Positions 11,790 through 21,992 of a DNA stretch of 64,000 nt are shown one piece after another. The DNA lies in the NCBI GenBank assembly GCA_011317545.1, contig WUJK01000005.1:1860001-1924000 (forward strand), read 5' to 3'. How positions within the stretch are numbered: position 1 is the first letter of the stretch; every line of letters starts with the position of its first letter. The notes under the pieces were generated by a model, which was not told the DNA's origin, did no database searches, and was given only the letters and a program-made list of their open reading frames with translations. Source of the DNA: Coniella vitis (taxonomy: Eukaryota > Ascomycota > Sordariomycetes > Diaporthales > Schizoparmaceae). A program made the position numbers and the translations under genes.

Positions 11790-13082
11790 CTATTGAAGCT
11801 CCAGCGTCTTTGCCGCACCGTTGGTCTCGGCACTCTTCAGCATCTGCTCCAGTATCTCTAGATCGCCCAGTGTGACCTCTGGTGTCAGCAAAGGGTTTTC
11901 CTTGCCTCCAGCCAGCACTGCTGCCCAAGCTTGCACCTCGTCTTTTACACCCGCGCCCTGCGTAAAAGGAAAATCTCGCTCCTCTTTGCGGCCATCCTTG
12001 TGCACAATCCAGCCCTTGTCGCCTTCAATAGTCACGCTACCATTCTCACATGCCACTTGGTATATGGCTGTCCGGGGTAGCGTGGTACCCCAGCTGCAAC
12101 TGAAGGTACCAATGGCGCCTGACTGTGTCTTTACGACAGCTCCAAGAGTGTCAACTGGAGCAAGGTATTCTTGGGCCAGTGAGGAGTATCCGACCACACT
12201 TACGGGGCGGTCCTCGCCCAGAAACATACGAACCACAGCGGTAGAATGTACACCGCCATCAAGAAGAAAACCATAGTTGTGCGTTGGGTTCTTTCGCCAC
12301 GACGTTTGGAAGTATTTGTTGTCTGTCACCGCATTCAGGTCAGCAATCGGAACCCACGCTGTTCCTGGGAGGGTTAGGACGCTCTTATGGTCGAACATCG
12401 AAAGGTTCCACAAGACTACCTGCACCATCGCTCACCTTCTTTGAGCAGTTGATAGACGCGAAAGTCGAAGCCAATCACCTTGCCAAGAGTTCTTGCCTGT
12501 TGTGCTGCCCAGACGTACTTTGGCAAGAACCTGAACTGCTCTGCAACACTCCAGGTGGGTGCTCCTGGGCCTTTGCTGCTTGCGATTTCGCGGTAGGCGG
12601 CAATGAGTTTTTTGGCACTGGCCACGTCTGGTGCCACGGGCTTTTCTGCCAGGACGTGCTTGCCAGCCTTAAGGGCTGCCTCAATAAAGGCAGGCTGGTT
12701 AGCAATGGGCAGAGCGATCACTACTCCAACAATATCGGTACGCGCCAGGACATCTTCGAACGATTTGGCGGGCCCGGCATTCTCTGCGTATAACTCGACC
12801 GGGCCATGGTTTGAGGGCAGGAACTTGGATGTTGCCTCCGCCGAGGCGAGACTGCGAGAATAGATGATCTTGAGTGCTAACTGGGGGGTGCCCAGGACAG
12901 CAGGCTGATATGATAAAGTTAGCGTACTCCAAGGTTGTGAGATAACACTACATAGTACTATCCGAGTGTACCGGTAGCCGAGAATGGGGGCGGACAAGGG
13001 CAGATGACAAGCTTACCAGATGCTGCTCCTTGACAAAAATCCCGCCGCCGATGATGGCAATTGGAATTGCTGATTGAGTCAT
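11790..13082 (-). CDS. Gfo/Idh/MocA family NAD(P)-dependent oxidoreductase
   Basis: Predicted 355-residue soluble dehydrogenase; the family oxidises or reduces sugars, inositols and related compounds, and the substrate here is unknown. Exons (minus): 13082-13017, 12904-12436 and 12322-11790. The introns (112 and 113 bp) have GTAAGC and GTGAGC donors and join in frame. The Rossmann N-terminus has a glycine-rich loop (IIGGGIF, residues 10-16), and AGKHVLAEKP (102-111) carries the conserved Glu-Lys-Pro. The catalytic-site motif L-L-D-G-G-V-H lies at 198-204 (Asp200, His204), followed by the C-terminal beta-sheet domain. Length is normal for the family. The start codon lies inside ATGACTCA, which also fits a GCN4/CPC1-type site; this is probably coincidence. 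Its head faces the PNPOx-like gene across 963 bp. Confidence 0.88.
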
Positions 13083-14045
13083 TATCGCCTACAGACTGTC
13101 AATGCGTCAAGGAGAGAATCGCAAGCGGATTCGAGATGGGCCAACGATTGCAGGAAGGACAAGCAAACTTATCCTACCTAATCTTAGCAAAGAGGGCTAC
13201 TGTGGCAGTCGTTTGGTGTCTACCATAAGTAAGCATCTACATAGTGACATGTTGCAAGTCAAGATTAGAGTGGAGCCAATCATGGCAATGCCCGCCGTAG
13301 ATCGCTCTCTTATTGGACATTTTGTTTGGGCGTCACGAGATGCAGCATGCCGGTAGCATTTTCGAATAGTGCTCTTGCTTGATTGGATTATGACGTGTCG
13401 TGACTGCCAAAAGGTGCGCAGATATTAGAAGTACCGGCGGCCTTCCTCTTCCAGACATTTTGCTTTAGAAGAAAGGCTTTACACAAGCAGGTCAACAATA
13501 TCCACGGACCCGAGTATTGCTACGTTGAACATTGATATGAGATATGCTCATTACCGGAAAGACTGGGGCAGGAACGGGCGTAAGAAAAGAGCCGCCAAAC
13601 GTTCTTCATCCCGGGTGTCAGACGGCTCTGTGTTGCTCGTTTTTGTGACAACTCAGGCCGATGTCGCCGCGTCTGGTCTGGCTGCCACAGCCAAGTCATC
13701 ACGGCGCACAGGAGCGTAGGCGTCCAGGGCGAGTTTGACCCCTCCAATGACCCCGCGCCCGGGGCTTGAACATCACTGCTACTTCCTATTCGGTTCTGCT
13801 ATCGATAGGCTACCACGCTACATACCGTCCGCGAGGCGGCAGCTCGCTCCAAGAGGAAGCACTGAAGTTTAAAAAGCCCGTCATATCTAGATTCCTGAGC
13901 AGGTTTTCTTGTGGAACGCAGGGTCTCATTTTCCCCATTCAACGACACGGCCCACGAGGCTCATTTGCACTTGTCCTATCGAGCCTCTCAAGCACGCTTC
14001 TCTAGACTCCATTAAGCTTGTAGTGGCAGGCTCTATCCGCCTACC
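13083..14045. promoter_or_regulatory. Divergent promoter interval, oxidoreductase / PNPOx-like gene
   Basis: No gene is visible in 963 bp between two outward-facing starts. A variant of the dispersed word (CTACATAGTGAC) occurs near 13240. No named site is supported. Confidence 0.5.
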
Positions 14046-15019
14046 ATGGGTGCCTTCCACGAGACCATACCAGAGAGGCTCTTTGAGTGGATCCTGGCGC
14101 AGAAGATGTTCTGGATCGCGACCGCGCCTCTCTCTGGCTCCGGGCACATCAACATATCACCAAAGGGGGGCTCGGACTTTGGCGTAGCCGATAACAAGAC
14201 CTTTTGGTACATGGACTTTAGTGGCTCGGGGGCAGAAACCATCGCGCACATTTACGAGCCTGGCAACGGCCGCGTCACAGTCATGTTCAATGCCTTTGAG
14301 GGTCCGCCCCGCATTTTGCGACTATATGGCCACGGCGAGGTGCTCGAATGCGGAACTGACGCCTATCGGGACTTCATCAAGAAGCACGACGTGACGACCG
14401 CTCCGGGATCGAGGTCCATCATTCTGGTCCATGTTCACCTAGTCGGCACGAGCTGCGGTTTCTCGGTGCCTTTTTACGAGTACAAGGAGAATCGCAACAC
14501 GCTGAACCAGTACTTTGAGAAGAAGGAAGCCAAGTACCAGGCTGGCAATGAGAAAGAGAGCATGCCAAGGTAGGTAACTACTGTTCAACCAACTCCTTTC
14601 TGAAGACGCAGATGCCAACCTATTCCGGTATTGCGCGCATGTGAGGAGGAGAAAACACAACGATGAGTGTAGGTGGCTGTCAGAACACTGATATTCTAAC
14701 GGCTTGATGAACTAGATATTGGGCTCTTAACAGCTCATACTCATTAGATGGACTGCCTGGAATGCATGTTGCACAGAAGACCATGGCACAAGAAAAGATA
14801 GAGCCGGCCAAGAAGATGCCCGGGCCACAGGCACAGTCACGTTACAGCAACGCACGTCGCTTTAGCCTTGGGCATCTGCTCCTCGTTACCCTATTCTCTG
14901 TCCTTCTCACCGTCTTGGCGATGCAGTTTGGCACCGAGACAGCTCGTGCTGTGGCATTCACGCTACAAAAAGATCCTAGCAATCGGGTACATGCACCACC
15001 GCTGAACACGATGGCCTAG
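14046..15019 (+). CDS. PNPOx-like FMN-binding protein with C-terminal membrane anchor
   Basis: Predicted 275-residue protein. Exons are 14046-14569 and 14716-15019, joined through Arg175 (GTAGGT donor, TAG acceptor). Residues 5-175 match the pyridoxamine-5'-phosphate-oxidase-like split-barrel family, with the INISPKGG stretch near residue 36 and the domain-closing RYWALNSSYSLDGLPGM at 175-191. Members bind FMN or heme and reduce small molecules; I cannot name the substrate. After a polar Lys/Gln-rich linker, residues 225-246 form one strongly hydrophobic helix with about 29 residues beyond it. This suggests a tail-anchored topology with the flavin domain facing the cytosol. A split-barrel flavin domain with a membrane tail is unusual compared with the soluble bacterial family members. 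Confidence 0.85.
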
Positions 15020-15421
15020 AGTGCATGTCATATGGGAACAGTAACTCGCTTCTAGCGTCTGGAACTTGACCCTGTGTGCATTTTGACTACAAATATACCG
15101 TTTGGCGACGCTGGTTAGGTGGACTATTCGATAAGAGCTGCCTTCTGCGGCCACGAGCAGGGCGCTGAGCGAGGATTTCCTGGAAGTCAGTCACAGATAG
15201 GTTTTTCTGGTTTCCATAGATGGTGGCTATGCTGATGCTAAATCCTGCGAATCTCGACTTCAAGTCCGAAGCGATCCTGTATGAAGTAGCCAACGCTTGG
15301 ACAAGTGTATGGGTCTCTATAAAAATATATTGTCCTTATTGCTTGTCTTCCCAAACAACCGTTGTGCTTTTCGCTTTCTGCTTGCATTCCCACAACGACT
15401 TTCGTCCGCTTGTTATCACAT
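15020..15421. other. Convergent gap
   Basis: This should hold the 3' untranslated regions of the PNPOx-like gene (plus) and the small membrane protein gene (minus). I see no other feature. Confidence 0.5.
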
Positions 15422-15939
15422 TTACTGAACAGCGTGAGGCAGCGGATTATGCTGGGAAGAAAACCGGGCTCGGTAAGGAGGAGCAGGATAAGGGACGTTG
15501 CGAGCGAAGGCAACTATATTGGAACGCAATCAGCAGGAGCGTTTTTTTATCAAGCAAAAAGAAATTCGACGGTCAACTTACTGATTTCGGGCAGGGAATT
15601 GGGGATATAGCGGTCGTTGCGAGCAGCCGCGGTCGCTGGGCGCCGAGGAAGAAGAGCCTCTTCATCCGAAGAGGATGAGACCAGATCAAGTTCGTGGTCT
15701 GTGTGGACGAAGCGAAGGTTTCGCCTCCTGTATAGGTCGCTTTCCCTGTATGCGATGAAGAGATGTACGCCGACATAGATCAGGAAAAGGGCGCCGAAGA
15801 CTGCCAGGCCGACATATGCTGAGTTCGAGGAGCTGCCGCGCTTCACGACCATGACTTTTTGTGCGGCAGCGTGATGCCAATGAGCCATTTTTGGCCTGAA
15901 ACCATTGCCATGGTGTAGAGCTCTGGGTGCTGAGGCCAT
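15422..15939 (-). CDS. Small single-pass membrane protein, function unknown
   Basis: I do not recognise this family. The model has exons 15939-15582 and 15513-15422 (68-bp intron, GTAAGT donor, TAG acceptor) and gives 149 residues. The N-terminus is His-rich (LHHGNGFRPKMAHWHH). One transmembrane segment is predicted at about 42-64, preceded by Lys/Arg and followed by an Arg-rich patch, RESDLYRRRNLR. After a Ser-rich acidic stretch the sequence DEEALL (92-97) fits the [DE]xxxL[LI] dileucine signal read by AP-1/AP-3 adaptors, so vacuolar or endosomal sorting is a reasonable guess. The tail is Pro/Tyr-rich. An upstream in-frame ATG at 15975 would add 12 residues. The second exon is supported only by frame and splice signals. 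Confidence 0.65.
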
Positions 15940-16630
15940 GGTGTGGACTTGTCCTGGGATGTGGGGGCAATACACCGGACACAGATAGAAAGAGGTGTGT
16001 GTTCAGGATGGATATGCGGACAGCGAAGGAGTCGTTCGTGGTAGAGGTCCGTTGTCAACACAAGGGTCTTGGTCAGTGTCATTGACGTCGGCAAGGGCAC
16101 AGTTGCGTGCTCACAGTGCACAATAAGATGGAGTTATCCTCTCTGGGAAAGCAATACAGGTAAAGGAAGTTGCTTGCTTGAAAAGACCAACGCACGAACC
16201 GGGCGCGTCTTCATATCATATTCAGCACGAGGGGTGAACTTTTCATATACGAGGGCTGGTCTTTACTACACCGGTTGAAGAAACTCGACATTATATGTCC
16301 AACAAGCGGCAGGTAGATCAGAAATTGTGTACGGCTCCCGCAAGTGCATTCTAGTCCGGACTCGACGGTCCTGGTAGGGAGGGGGTGGATTCCCTTTTCC
16401 GGCATGGAAATGAAGCTCGTCGACAAGACTAAAAGCAGAACAATGTTTAGATGCAAGAAAACGGTAGATACCTCTGGCCAATGTGGCAGTTTGTCGGAGG
16501 TCAATTTCAAAGCGTACATTTCTCGAGACTGAGGTTGCTGTTGATGTGTTGCCAGACTGGATACAGTCACGGCCATGTGATGATCACTGTTAGCGCAATT
16601 GCTATGCATCCGCAGACAGGGGAGGACTTG

Positions 16631-16636
16631 TGATAA
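16631..16636 (+). promoter_or_regulatory. GATA-factor site (TGATAA), distal
   Basis: An exact HGATAR match 165-170 bp before the ureidoglycolate lyase ATG. Purine catabolic genes in fungi are normally activated by AreA/NIT2-type GATA factors under nitrogen limitation. That it is used here is inference. Confidence 0.45.
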
Positions 16637-16680
16637 CATGTACTAACAATCAGACATCTGTCACCATGTCGAAAATGTGG

Positions 16681-16686
16681 TTATCA
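16681..16686 (-). promoter_or_regulatory. GATA-factor site (TGATAA), proximal
   Basis: A second exact match, inverted relative to the first and 115-120 bp before the ATG. Paired GATA sites within 200 bp of the start are typical of AreA/NIT2 targets. Confidence 0.45.
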
Positions 16687-16800
16687 AGCGCGGCTAGATT
16701 AGCTGCACACATGCGCCACTTCGACAAAACCACATTCGATATTTACCCGCCTATAGTATCAACAACCTGTTTTGGTTGAAAGCTTGGTTTCAGTCCTGCC

Positions 16801-17673
16801 ATGGCGCCTATACCAATTGTTCTCAATGGACTAGACCTCGCAATCACAGCGCAACCGCTCACGGCCGAAGCCTTTGCCCCTTTTGGCGCCGTGGTGCAAA
16901 ACCCTCGGCCAGATGTCCACCCGTCCGACTTTGCCCATGCAGGACCTTTACCTCTTGACGCCGTCTCGGCAAACCAAAGCACCGCCATCAAGTACCAGCA
17001 CGTCACGCGCGTGCACAATGGCTACGGCAATGCGCCAAGCGGAGCTGCAGGAGTCGCAGTCATGAACATGTTTGTGTGCGCTGCGCGGAAGCTGCAACAG
17101 AATGGACACCCTCGTCGTCCTGCGGGTGCCTCGGGCTCTGCAGACTCCAGTATGGCCACGCTGTCCTCAGCACACGGGTCCGCCGTCTTTGCAGTCAATA
17201 TTCTCGAGCGCCATCCGTACACTACGCAGACTTTTACGCCGCTGAGCGTGTCAGGCCGCCGCGCGAGGTTAGACTCTGCGCACCAGTCACTCCAAGCCCA
17301 GACGCCAAACAACTGCTACCTTGTGATTGTAGCACCCAACAAGCCGTCCGCTGGTGGTGCTGCTGCTGCTGCTGGAACAACGGCTACACCTACTGCTACT
17401 GCTTCCGGCGTTTCATCACCGCCGGATCTCTCGCGCATTCGGGCCTTTGTGGCCACGCTGGACCAGGCGGTCACGTACGGCGCGGGGACGTGGCATGCTC
17501 CCATGGTGGCCTTGGGGCCGGAGGGCACAGCGGTAGATTTTGTCGTCACTCAGTTTGCCAACGGTGTGGGCGATGAGGATTGCCAAGAGGTCACCTTTGG
17601 GTCCTCTGGCGATGGATCTGTTCTTGTCCATGTGCCGCCGCCGCCGCCAACTGCAAGGCCTGTTAAGCTTTGA
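16801..17673 (+). CDS. DAL3: Ureidoglycolate lyase (AllA/Dal3 family)
   Basis: Single-exon gene for 290 residues. The enzyme splits (S)-ureidoglycolate to glyoxylate and urea, the last step of allantoin use as a nitrogen source, and is cytosolic. Family landmarks are PLTAEAFAPFG at 19-29, E-R-H-P-Y-T-T-Q-T-F-T-P-L at 136-148, G-T-W-H-A-P-M at 229-235 and D-E-D-C-Q-E-V at 258-264. Bacterial AllA has about 160 residues and yeast Dal3 about 195; the extra length here is two low-complexity inserts (about 101-127, Gly/Ala/Ser-rich, and 183-207, Ala/Thr-rich). The C-terminus has a run of Pro. Two TGATAA sites lie within 170 bp upstream, consistent with nitrogen-repressed control. The other allantoin-pathway genes are not in this window. 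Confidence 0.9.
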   Translation: MAPIPIVLNGLDLAITAQPLTAEAFAPFGAVVQNPRPDVHPSDFAHAGPLPLDAVSANQSTAIKYQHVTRVHNGYGNAPSGAAGVAVMNMFVCAARKLQQNGHPRRPAGASGSADSSMATLSSAHGSAVFAVNILERHPYTTQTFTPLSVSGRRARLDSAHQSLQAQTPNNCYLVIVAPNKPSAGGAAAAAGTTATPTATASGVSSPPDLSRIRAFVATLDQAVTYGAGTWHAPMVALGPEGTAVDFVVTQFANGVGDEDCQEVTFGSSGDGSVLVHVPPPPPTARPVKL

Positions 17674-18534
17674 TAAGAGGGATTCGGTCTTTCCAAAGGC
17701 AATTTTGCAATGCCCTGGACCGTTCTTGCCGCGAGCTGTCCAGCGTCCATGACAAGAGCTCCTTTAGAGACTTATCTGGCACCGAGCAAGCAGCCTATCA
17801 TGGCGATGGATTCGGCGCCTGCGTGAAGGATGATCAAGGCTGCTGGAGTGGCAGGCTGCACACAGTATCATGCCGTTCATTATACTGAGCATGTGGAACA
17901 CCGTATGTGTGAGATGGAACAGACGGCCAACGCTGCCACAACAATACTGGACTTTATCATGATATCGAATATATCAGAGAGGATGAGGCAGGCAACAGCG
18001 GTCCGAGCAATCGCCACTAGCAGACCTGAATTTAGACGGTCTTTACATAGAGCGAGTTATGGACGATGAAAATCATTCGAATTACTAGTGTTATTTTGCG
18101 CTGGTAAATCTTTGCAGAATTGTTTCATGTTGCCCGTTCAAGCCAATGTACGCTGTTGGCATCTTTCCCATCCGGCACAGACTGCTGTATCTTGTCAAAA
18201 GGACGTGGGAAAAACAGGACACAAAGCACAAAGGTTCAGATTTTTCTCTTGCCATTTTTCTCTGCTCTGGTGTTTGCATGTTTTTTTTTTTCTTTTTTTT
18301 TTCGACAAGACCTTGCGCCAGGCTTACTTATGCCGGCGCTCAGGTGCTGCTGCGGATAGTGATTGCTCCGTGCGGAATCGCAGCGCAGTCGGAGTCAGGG
18401 GGGTTCCAAGGTGTGAACTCGACAACTTACTACTCTCTATCAAGCATGGTTGACAAGTCTCATCACACCCCTTGGCCTTGCTCGTTATCACCCAATACTT
18501 GACGTCTTTGTATCGTTATCAAGGTCTCCTCATA
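17674..18534. other. Intergenic gap with T-rich block
   Basis: It lies between two plus-strand genes and has no coding signal. A T-rich block with interspersed C (about 18281-18303) lies some 230 bp before the next start. Confidence 0.5.
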
Positions 18535-19766
18535 ATGGCGCCTGCCCTTGAATCGGTCGATGCAAAGAACAAGCTCGAGGATCTTTCAGGCATCAAGATC
18601 CCACCGGGCGAGAACCCGTACAAGGCGCTCATCGATGCTTGTAACGATGATGCGGTAAGTTCAAATACCTGCCATCCGGTTTGAAACCAACCAAGTGCAG
18701 GCCATCAAGGCCAACTCACTCATAAGTGAAAGCAGGTCACTGACAGATGGTGTCTTGAAGGCAGAGATTCAGTCACTATACTCAACGCACAGAGTGACCA
18801 GGAATCAACAACAAAGGAGCAAATTCCTCTCTGGCGAGTTCAAGGAGGTGCTCATCGACCAAATCTTGCTCAAGCTCGAGACGGAGCGCGGGTTTCTTGA
18901 TCCCAGGAATTGTTTGGTCTTTTGGGCCCGGCCGCCAGAACATGTCATCAGACTAGCTGCGCACCTTCAGTCGCTGTTGAAAAAGGCAGCTCCTAGTAAG
19001 TTGGCAGAATCCCATAGAATAAACGTCAGCAAGGGGGAAGATTCCACTCGGTGGCAAATTCTAAGCTTCATCAAGCCACCGGCACAAAGATGTAATCACT
19101 TCAAATGGGACTACGGTATGGCTGACTGTGGTACCGACTCTAGCCCTCTGGCTCATGCCTACGCATCGTATGCATCTGACAACTCTCGAGGTGACGCACA
19201 GCCGGACCCCAGCCGAGATTGCAGATCTCGTCAAGCGGATGCGTCCTACGATCCCGGCACTCACAGACTTTACGTTTACGCACCGCGCCCGGCTCGTGAA
19301 GCCAATGCTGTCGTACGACTTGGCCGCTATTGCCGTGTCCTTTCTCCCCGCGTCCGGCGAGCCATTAGTCTCCCAACAGCAGCCCACTACGACGGACAGG
19401 GCAAAAGAAGATTCACGACATCGGGTAATCAATGATACTTACACCTACCACCATCTTCGAAGGGATGTGTATGACCTTGCGGCGTCGACTGGCGTAGTGA
19501 TGAACTCACGTTATGCTGTCCCCAGCGCACACATCACGTTGGGGAGGTATCTCTCGCAGGACGACCATGCAACGCAGGAAATGCGGGAAGCATGGGTCAA
19601 GACGATTGACGACATCAATGCTTGGCTGGAGCACGAGGTTTGGGATCGGGCTGATGCTGAATACGTTGGGGAGTGGCTGGTGGGCCAGGAGAAGGGGCTC
19701 GATGCAAGATCAGGAGCGCTTTGGTATGGAGGGGGCAGGACGACCATGTTGGGCGAAGGGTTCTGA
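18535..19766 (+). CDS. 2H phosphoesterase superfamily protein (RNA ligase / cyclic nucleotide phosphodiesterase-like)
   Basis: Predicted 325-residue protein. Exons are 18535-18654, 18761-18995 and 19144-19766. The first intron (106 bp) ends after a CTGAC branch site and gives DDAAEIQ; an alternative acceptor at 18700 keeps frame and would add 20 residues. The 2H superfamily is defined by two His-x-Thr/Ser-x motifs, and both are visible: H129-L-T131 (HRMHLTTLEV) and H248-I-T250 (AHITLGRY). Related enzymes open 2',3'-cyclic phosphates or hydrolyse cyclic phosphodiesters on RNA or nucleotides. The fungal branch is usually annotated only as ligase/phosphodiesterase-like, and the substrate here is unknown. 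No signal peptide or membrane segment is seen. Confidence 0.82.
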
Positions 19767-20267
19767 ATCGCACCCAGAAACCGAAGGTCATCGACTGTTG
19801 AACCTCCTGGTGACCGTTGCAATTTAGACCATAGTTTTCCTTTCCAATTCCACACAATCAAGAGTCACCACAAAAACGATACACAAGGATCCCAATCAAC
19901 CAGAGTGGCTCGACACTTTTGGATTGTCTCTCTCGGACTGCCGGCTTCAAGTCAAGTCGTTCCTCGTGGATCTGCGCATCTTTCACCAATACGACCAGAC
20001 TTCCAGTTCAGCACGACAGAGAACTGTCTTCCATCTTCCCTATGTACCGAAATTTCCTCACAATATCCGTGAGGACCCGAAAGCAGGCAATGCACGTGTT
20101 TTTTTCCCCTGCGCCAAAGGACCCGTCCGTGATGACCAACGTCTGCCGTGTGTGACGTCTAGGTAGAACAGTCGTGAGAGAGAAAATACGTCGTGTATTC
20201 TCGCCAGCAGACCAGAAGATTGTTGGATGACTAAAAGACAAAAGCAAGCGACCGCATGATTCCCTGT
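19767..20267. other. Convergent gap
   Basis: This holds the 3' ends of the 2H phosphoesterase gene (plus) and the eL42 gene (minus). No other feature is supported. Confidence 0.5.
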
Positions 20268-21005
20268 TTAGAAAACCAGAGCAGCACCCTTGGTCTTCTT
20301 GTCACCACCCAGCTCGAAGTGCTTGCAACGCTTCAGGGCCAGTTGCAGCTTGGTCTTGCACTGGGAGCACTCGAGACGCAGGACAACCTTCTTGGTGGTC
20401 TTGGCCTTCTTGTGGAAGACGGGCTTCGTTTGACCACCGTATCCGGACTGCTTGCTGTATTGTGTATGAGCCAGGTCAGTGTTTGTCATCTTCGCAACTT
20501 CGTAGTCGTTGTAGACTTGTGCCGGTATCGATCGGAGTCGTGGAGGGGTTTGCCGTTGTAGGCACGTACCGGTCGTAACGTCTCTTACCCTGGGCGAACA
20601 GGGAGGCCTTGCCAGCCTTGTACTGAGTGACCTTGTGCAGGGTGTGCTTCTTGCAGTCCTTGCCCTTGCAGTAGCTGTATCATCTCAATCAGCACATGTC
20701 CTCGTGGTTTTTGTGTACGCCGGTGCGCCCGCGCAGAAGTCCATGCAGCCACATCCCGCCAGTCCACTGTGACATCTTCCTCCTCTTCTCTGAGTCTCTC
20801 AAATAGCTGTTCGATACAAATTCTATATCGCGTCGACAGGTCGGATTGGCAGCATTGAACAAGGCTGGCTGTCGCGGGGGCGTCCGGAGGGGGAGGTTTC
20901 GCTGGTGGCAACTCACGTCTTGCGGGTCTTGGGAATGTTCACCTGGAAGTGGGAAATATCAGCACAAGTCAAAAGTTGAAAGATTTGGGCTGCGAAACAT
21001 ACCAT
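20268..21005 (-). CDS. RPL42: Large-subunit ribosomal protein eL42 (L36a/L44)
   Basis: Complete 106-residue eL42, a zinc-containing protein near the ribosomal E site. Exons (minus): 21005-21003, 20942-20917, 20674-20570 and 20454-20268; introns are 60, 242 and 115 bp. The first exon is the ATG alone, joined directly to GTATGT. The Cys pairs CKGKDC (12-17) and ECSQC form the zinc site. The signature GYGGQTKPVFHKKAKTTKK is intact, as is the C-terminus GGDKKTKGAALVF. Residue 56 is Pro, the form linked to cycloheximide sensitivity; resistant fungi carry Gln or Leu here. Length equals the family norm exactly. Several introns in a short ribosomal protein gene are usual in ascomycetes. Confidence 0.97.
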
Positions 21006-21992
21006 TTTGACGGTATTGGCAGGGTGCCTCTTGAACTTTCCGTGGATGGGTGGTTGTCGGGGTGTGGTTGACGATGGAGAGATAATGGAGTCGTTTGTCC
21101 GTCAATTTTCTCAAGGAGCGAGCAAGCGGAGGTGGGAATCTGTGCGTCCAATCAATGGCTTTGCTTGCTTGCCGCCACTGTCATCAGCCACATATTGTGT
21201 GGCTCAGCTCCACCGTGACTAAGCCTTACTGTGGCGCCATACTCCACAGTGACATGAGCACTTGCAATTTCAGTTGCACTATTTGATAAGTAAACAATAC
21301 TGCAATCACATCATCTACGTGGCGAGCAGAGTCTATTAGACTTATACCGCCGTCTATATTATCCACTTTGTGTGACATATTGGGACTTCATTGCTAACCA
21401 CAGTCGAAACCATGAGCATTCGGTATCGGGTTCTCGAAGATGGAAGGCGCTCACTACTGAGCTACCATCAAACATATAAAGACTCAATTATCTTCATTTG
21501 GGGGAGCTGCGCTAATAATACTGCTATTTGGGCTGGATGAGCGGCAACCTTACGGCATGCGTGACCCACAGCAGTTCCTCCTTCTGCATTCTGGAAAGCC
21601 GATTTTCATTGCTTTCGTGTACTTTTTGCATATGTGGTTTGTACCACAAGAATTTTGGTCTCCCATGTGGTTCTAATACAAGCGCAAAGGATCACCCTTT
21701 GTTCAGATCCAAACGTGTTTGGAATGCCCAGGTTTTGAGGTGCACTGTTGCTAACATTTCTAAAGTGTCGACCAATGGTGTAACGCTTCGTCTCCTGCAC
21801 CCATTGATTGAGACTGGACGCAAACCCCTTACGGCCAGGTTCTGTGCGATGAACATCCGTCTTCGTTTTCAAACAAAACGGCAACATGTTTCCGCACCTC
21901 AGCTAATCCGCCAAGCCATTTGTGAGCGCTGAAATCGGGCCTGGTCTATTTGATGTTGCCAATGCTTCGAATGTCCCATCCTGGTGCACACA
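21006..21992. other. eL42 promoter side and upstream gap
   Basis: No gene is visible between eL42 (minus) and the end of the lipase gene (minus). A short inverted repeat with arms AGCCACA/TGTGGCT and a 5-base loop lies at 21186-21204, about 180 bp upstream of the eL42 ATG. A tRNA-like relic at 21403-21471 is listed separately. Confidence 0.5.
21403..21471 (-). other. tRNA-like 5'-half relic
   Basis: The minus strand reads a good D-arm (GCTC-AGTAGT-GAGC) inside TAGCTCAGTAG, which fits the Pol III A box. About 30 bases later GGTTTCGACTG resembles a B box with one inserted base. Anticodon and T arms do not pair well, so it cannot be a functional tRNA. It may be a decayed tRNA gene or the head of a tRNA-derived SINE. 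Confidence 0.3.

Larger units (their letters stand above)
15940..16800. promoter_or_regulatory. Divergent promoter interval, small membrane protein / ureidoglycolate lyase
   Basis: No gene is visible. A CRE-like TGACGTCG is at 16083-16090. Two TGATAA-type GATA sites near the right end are listed separately. Confidence 0.5.

Noticed and set aside
18655..18700. 46-bp first intron in the 2H phosphoesterase gene
   Set aside because: It keeps frame, but the 106-bp alternative has a good branch site and gives a sequence closer to the family (DDAAEIQ).
8443..19766. Idea that the run of enzymes forms a metabolic gene cluster
   Set aside because: The genes are on mixed strands and belong to unrelated pathways, and there is no backbone synthase, transporter or shared regulator.
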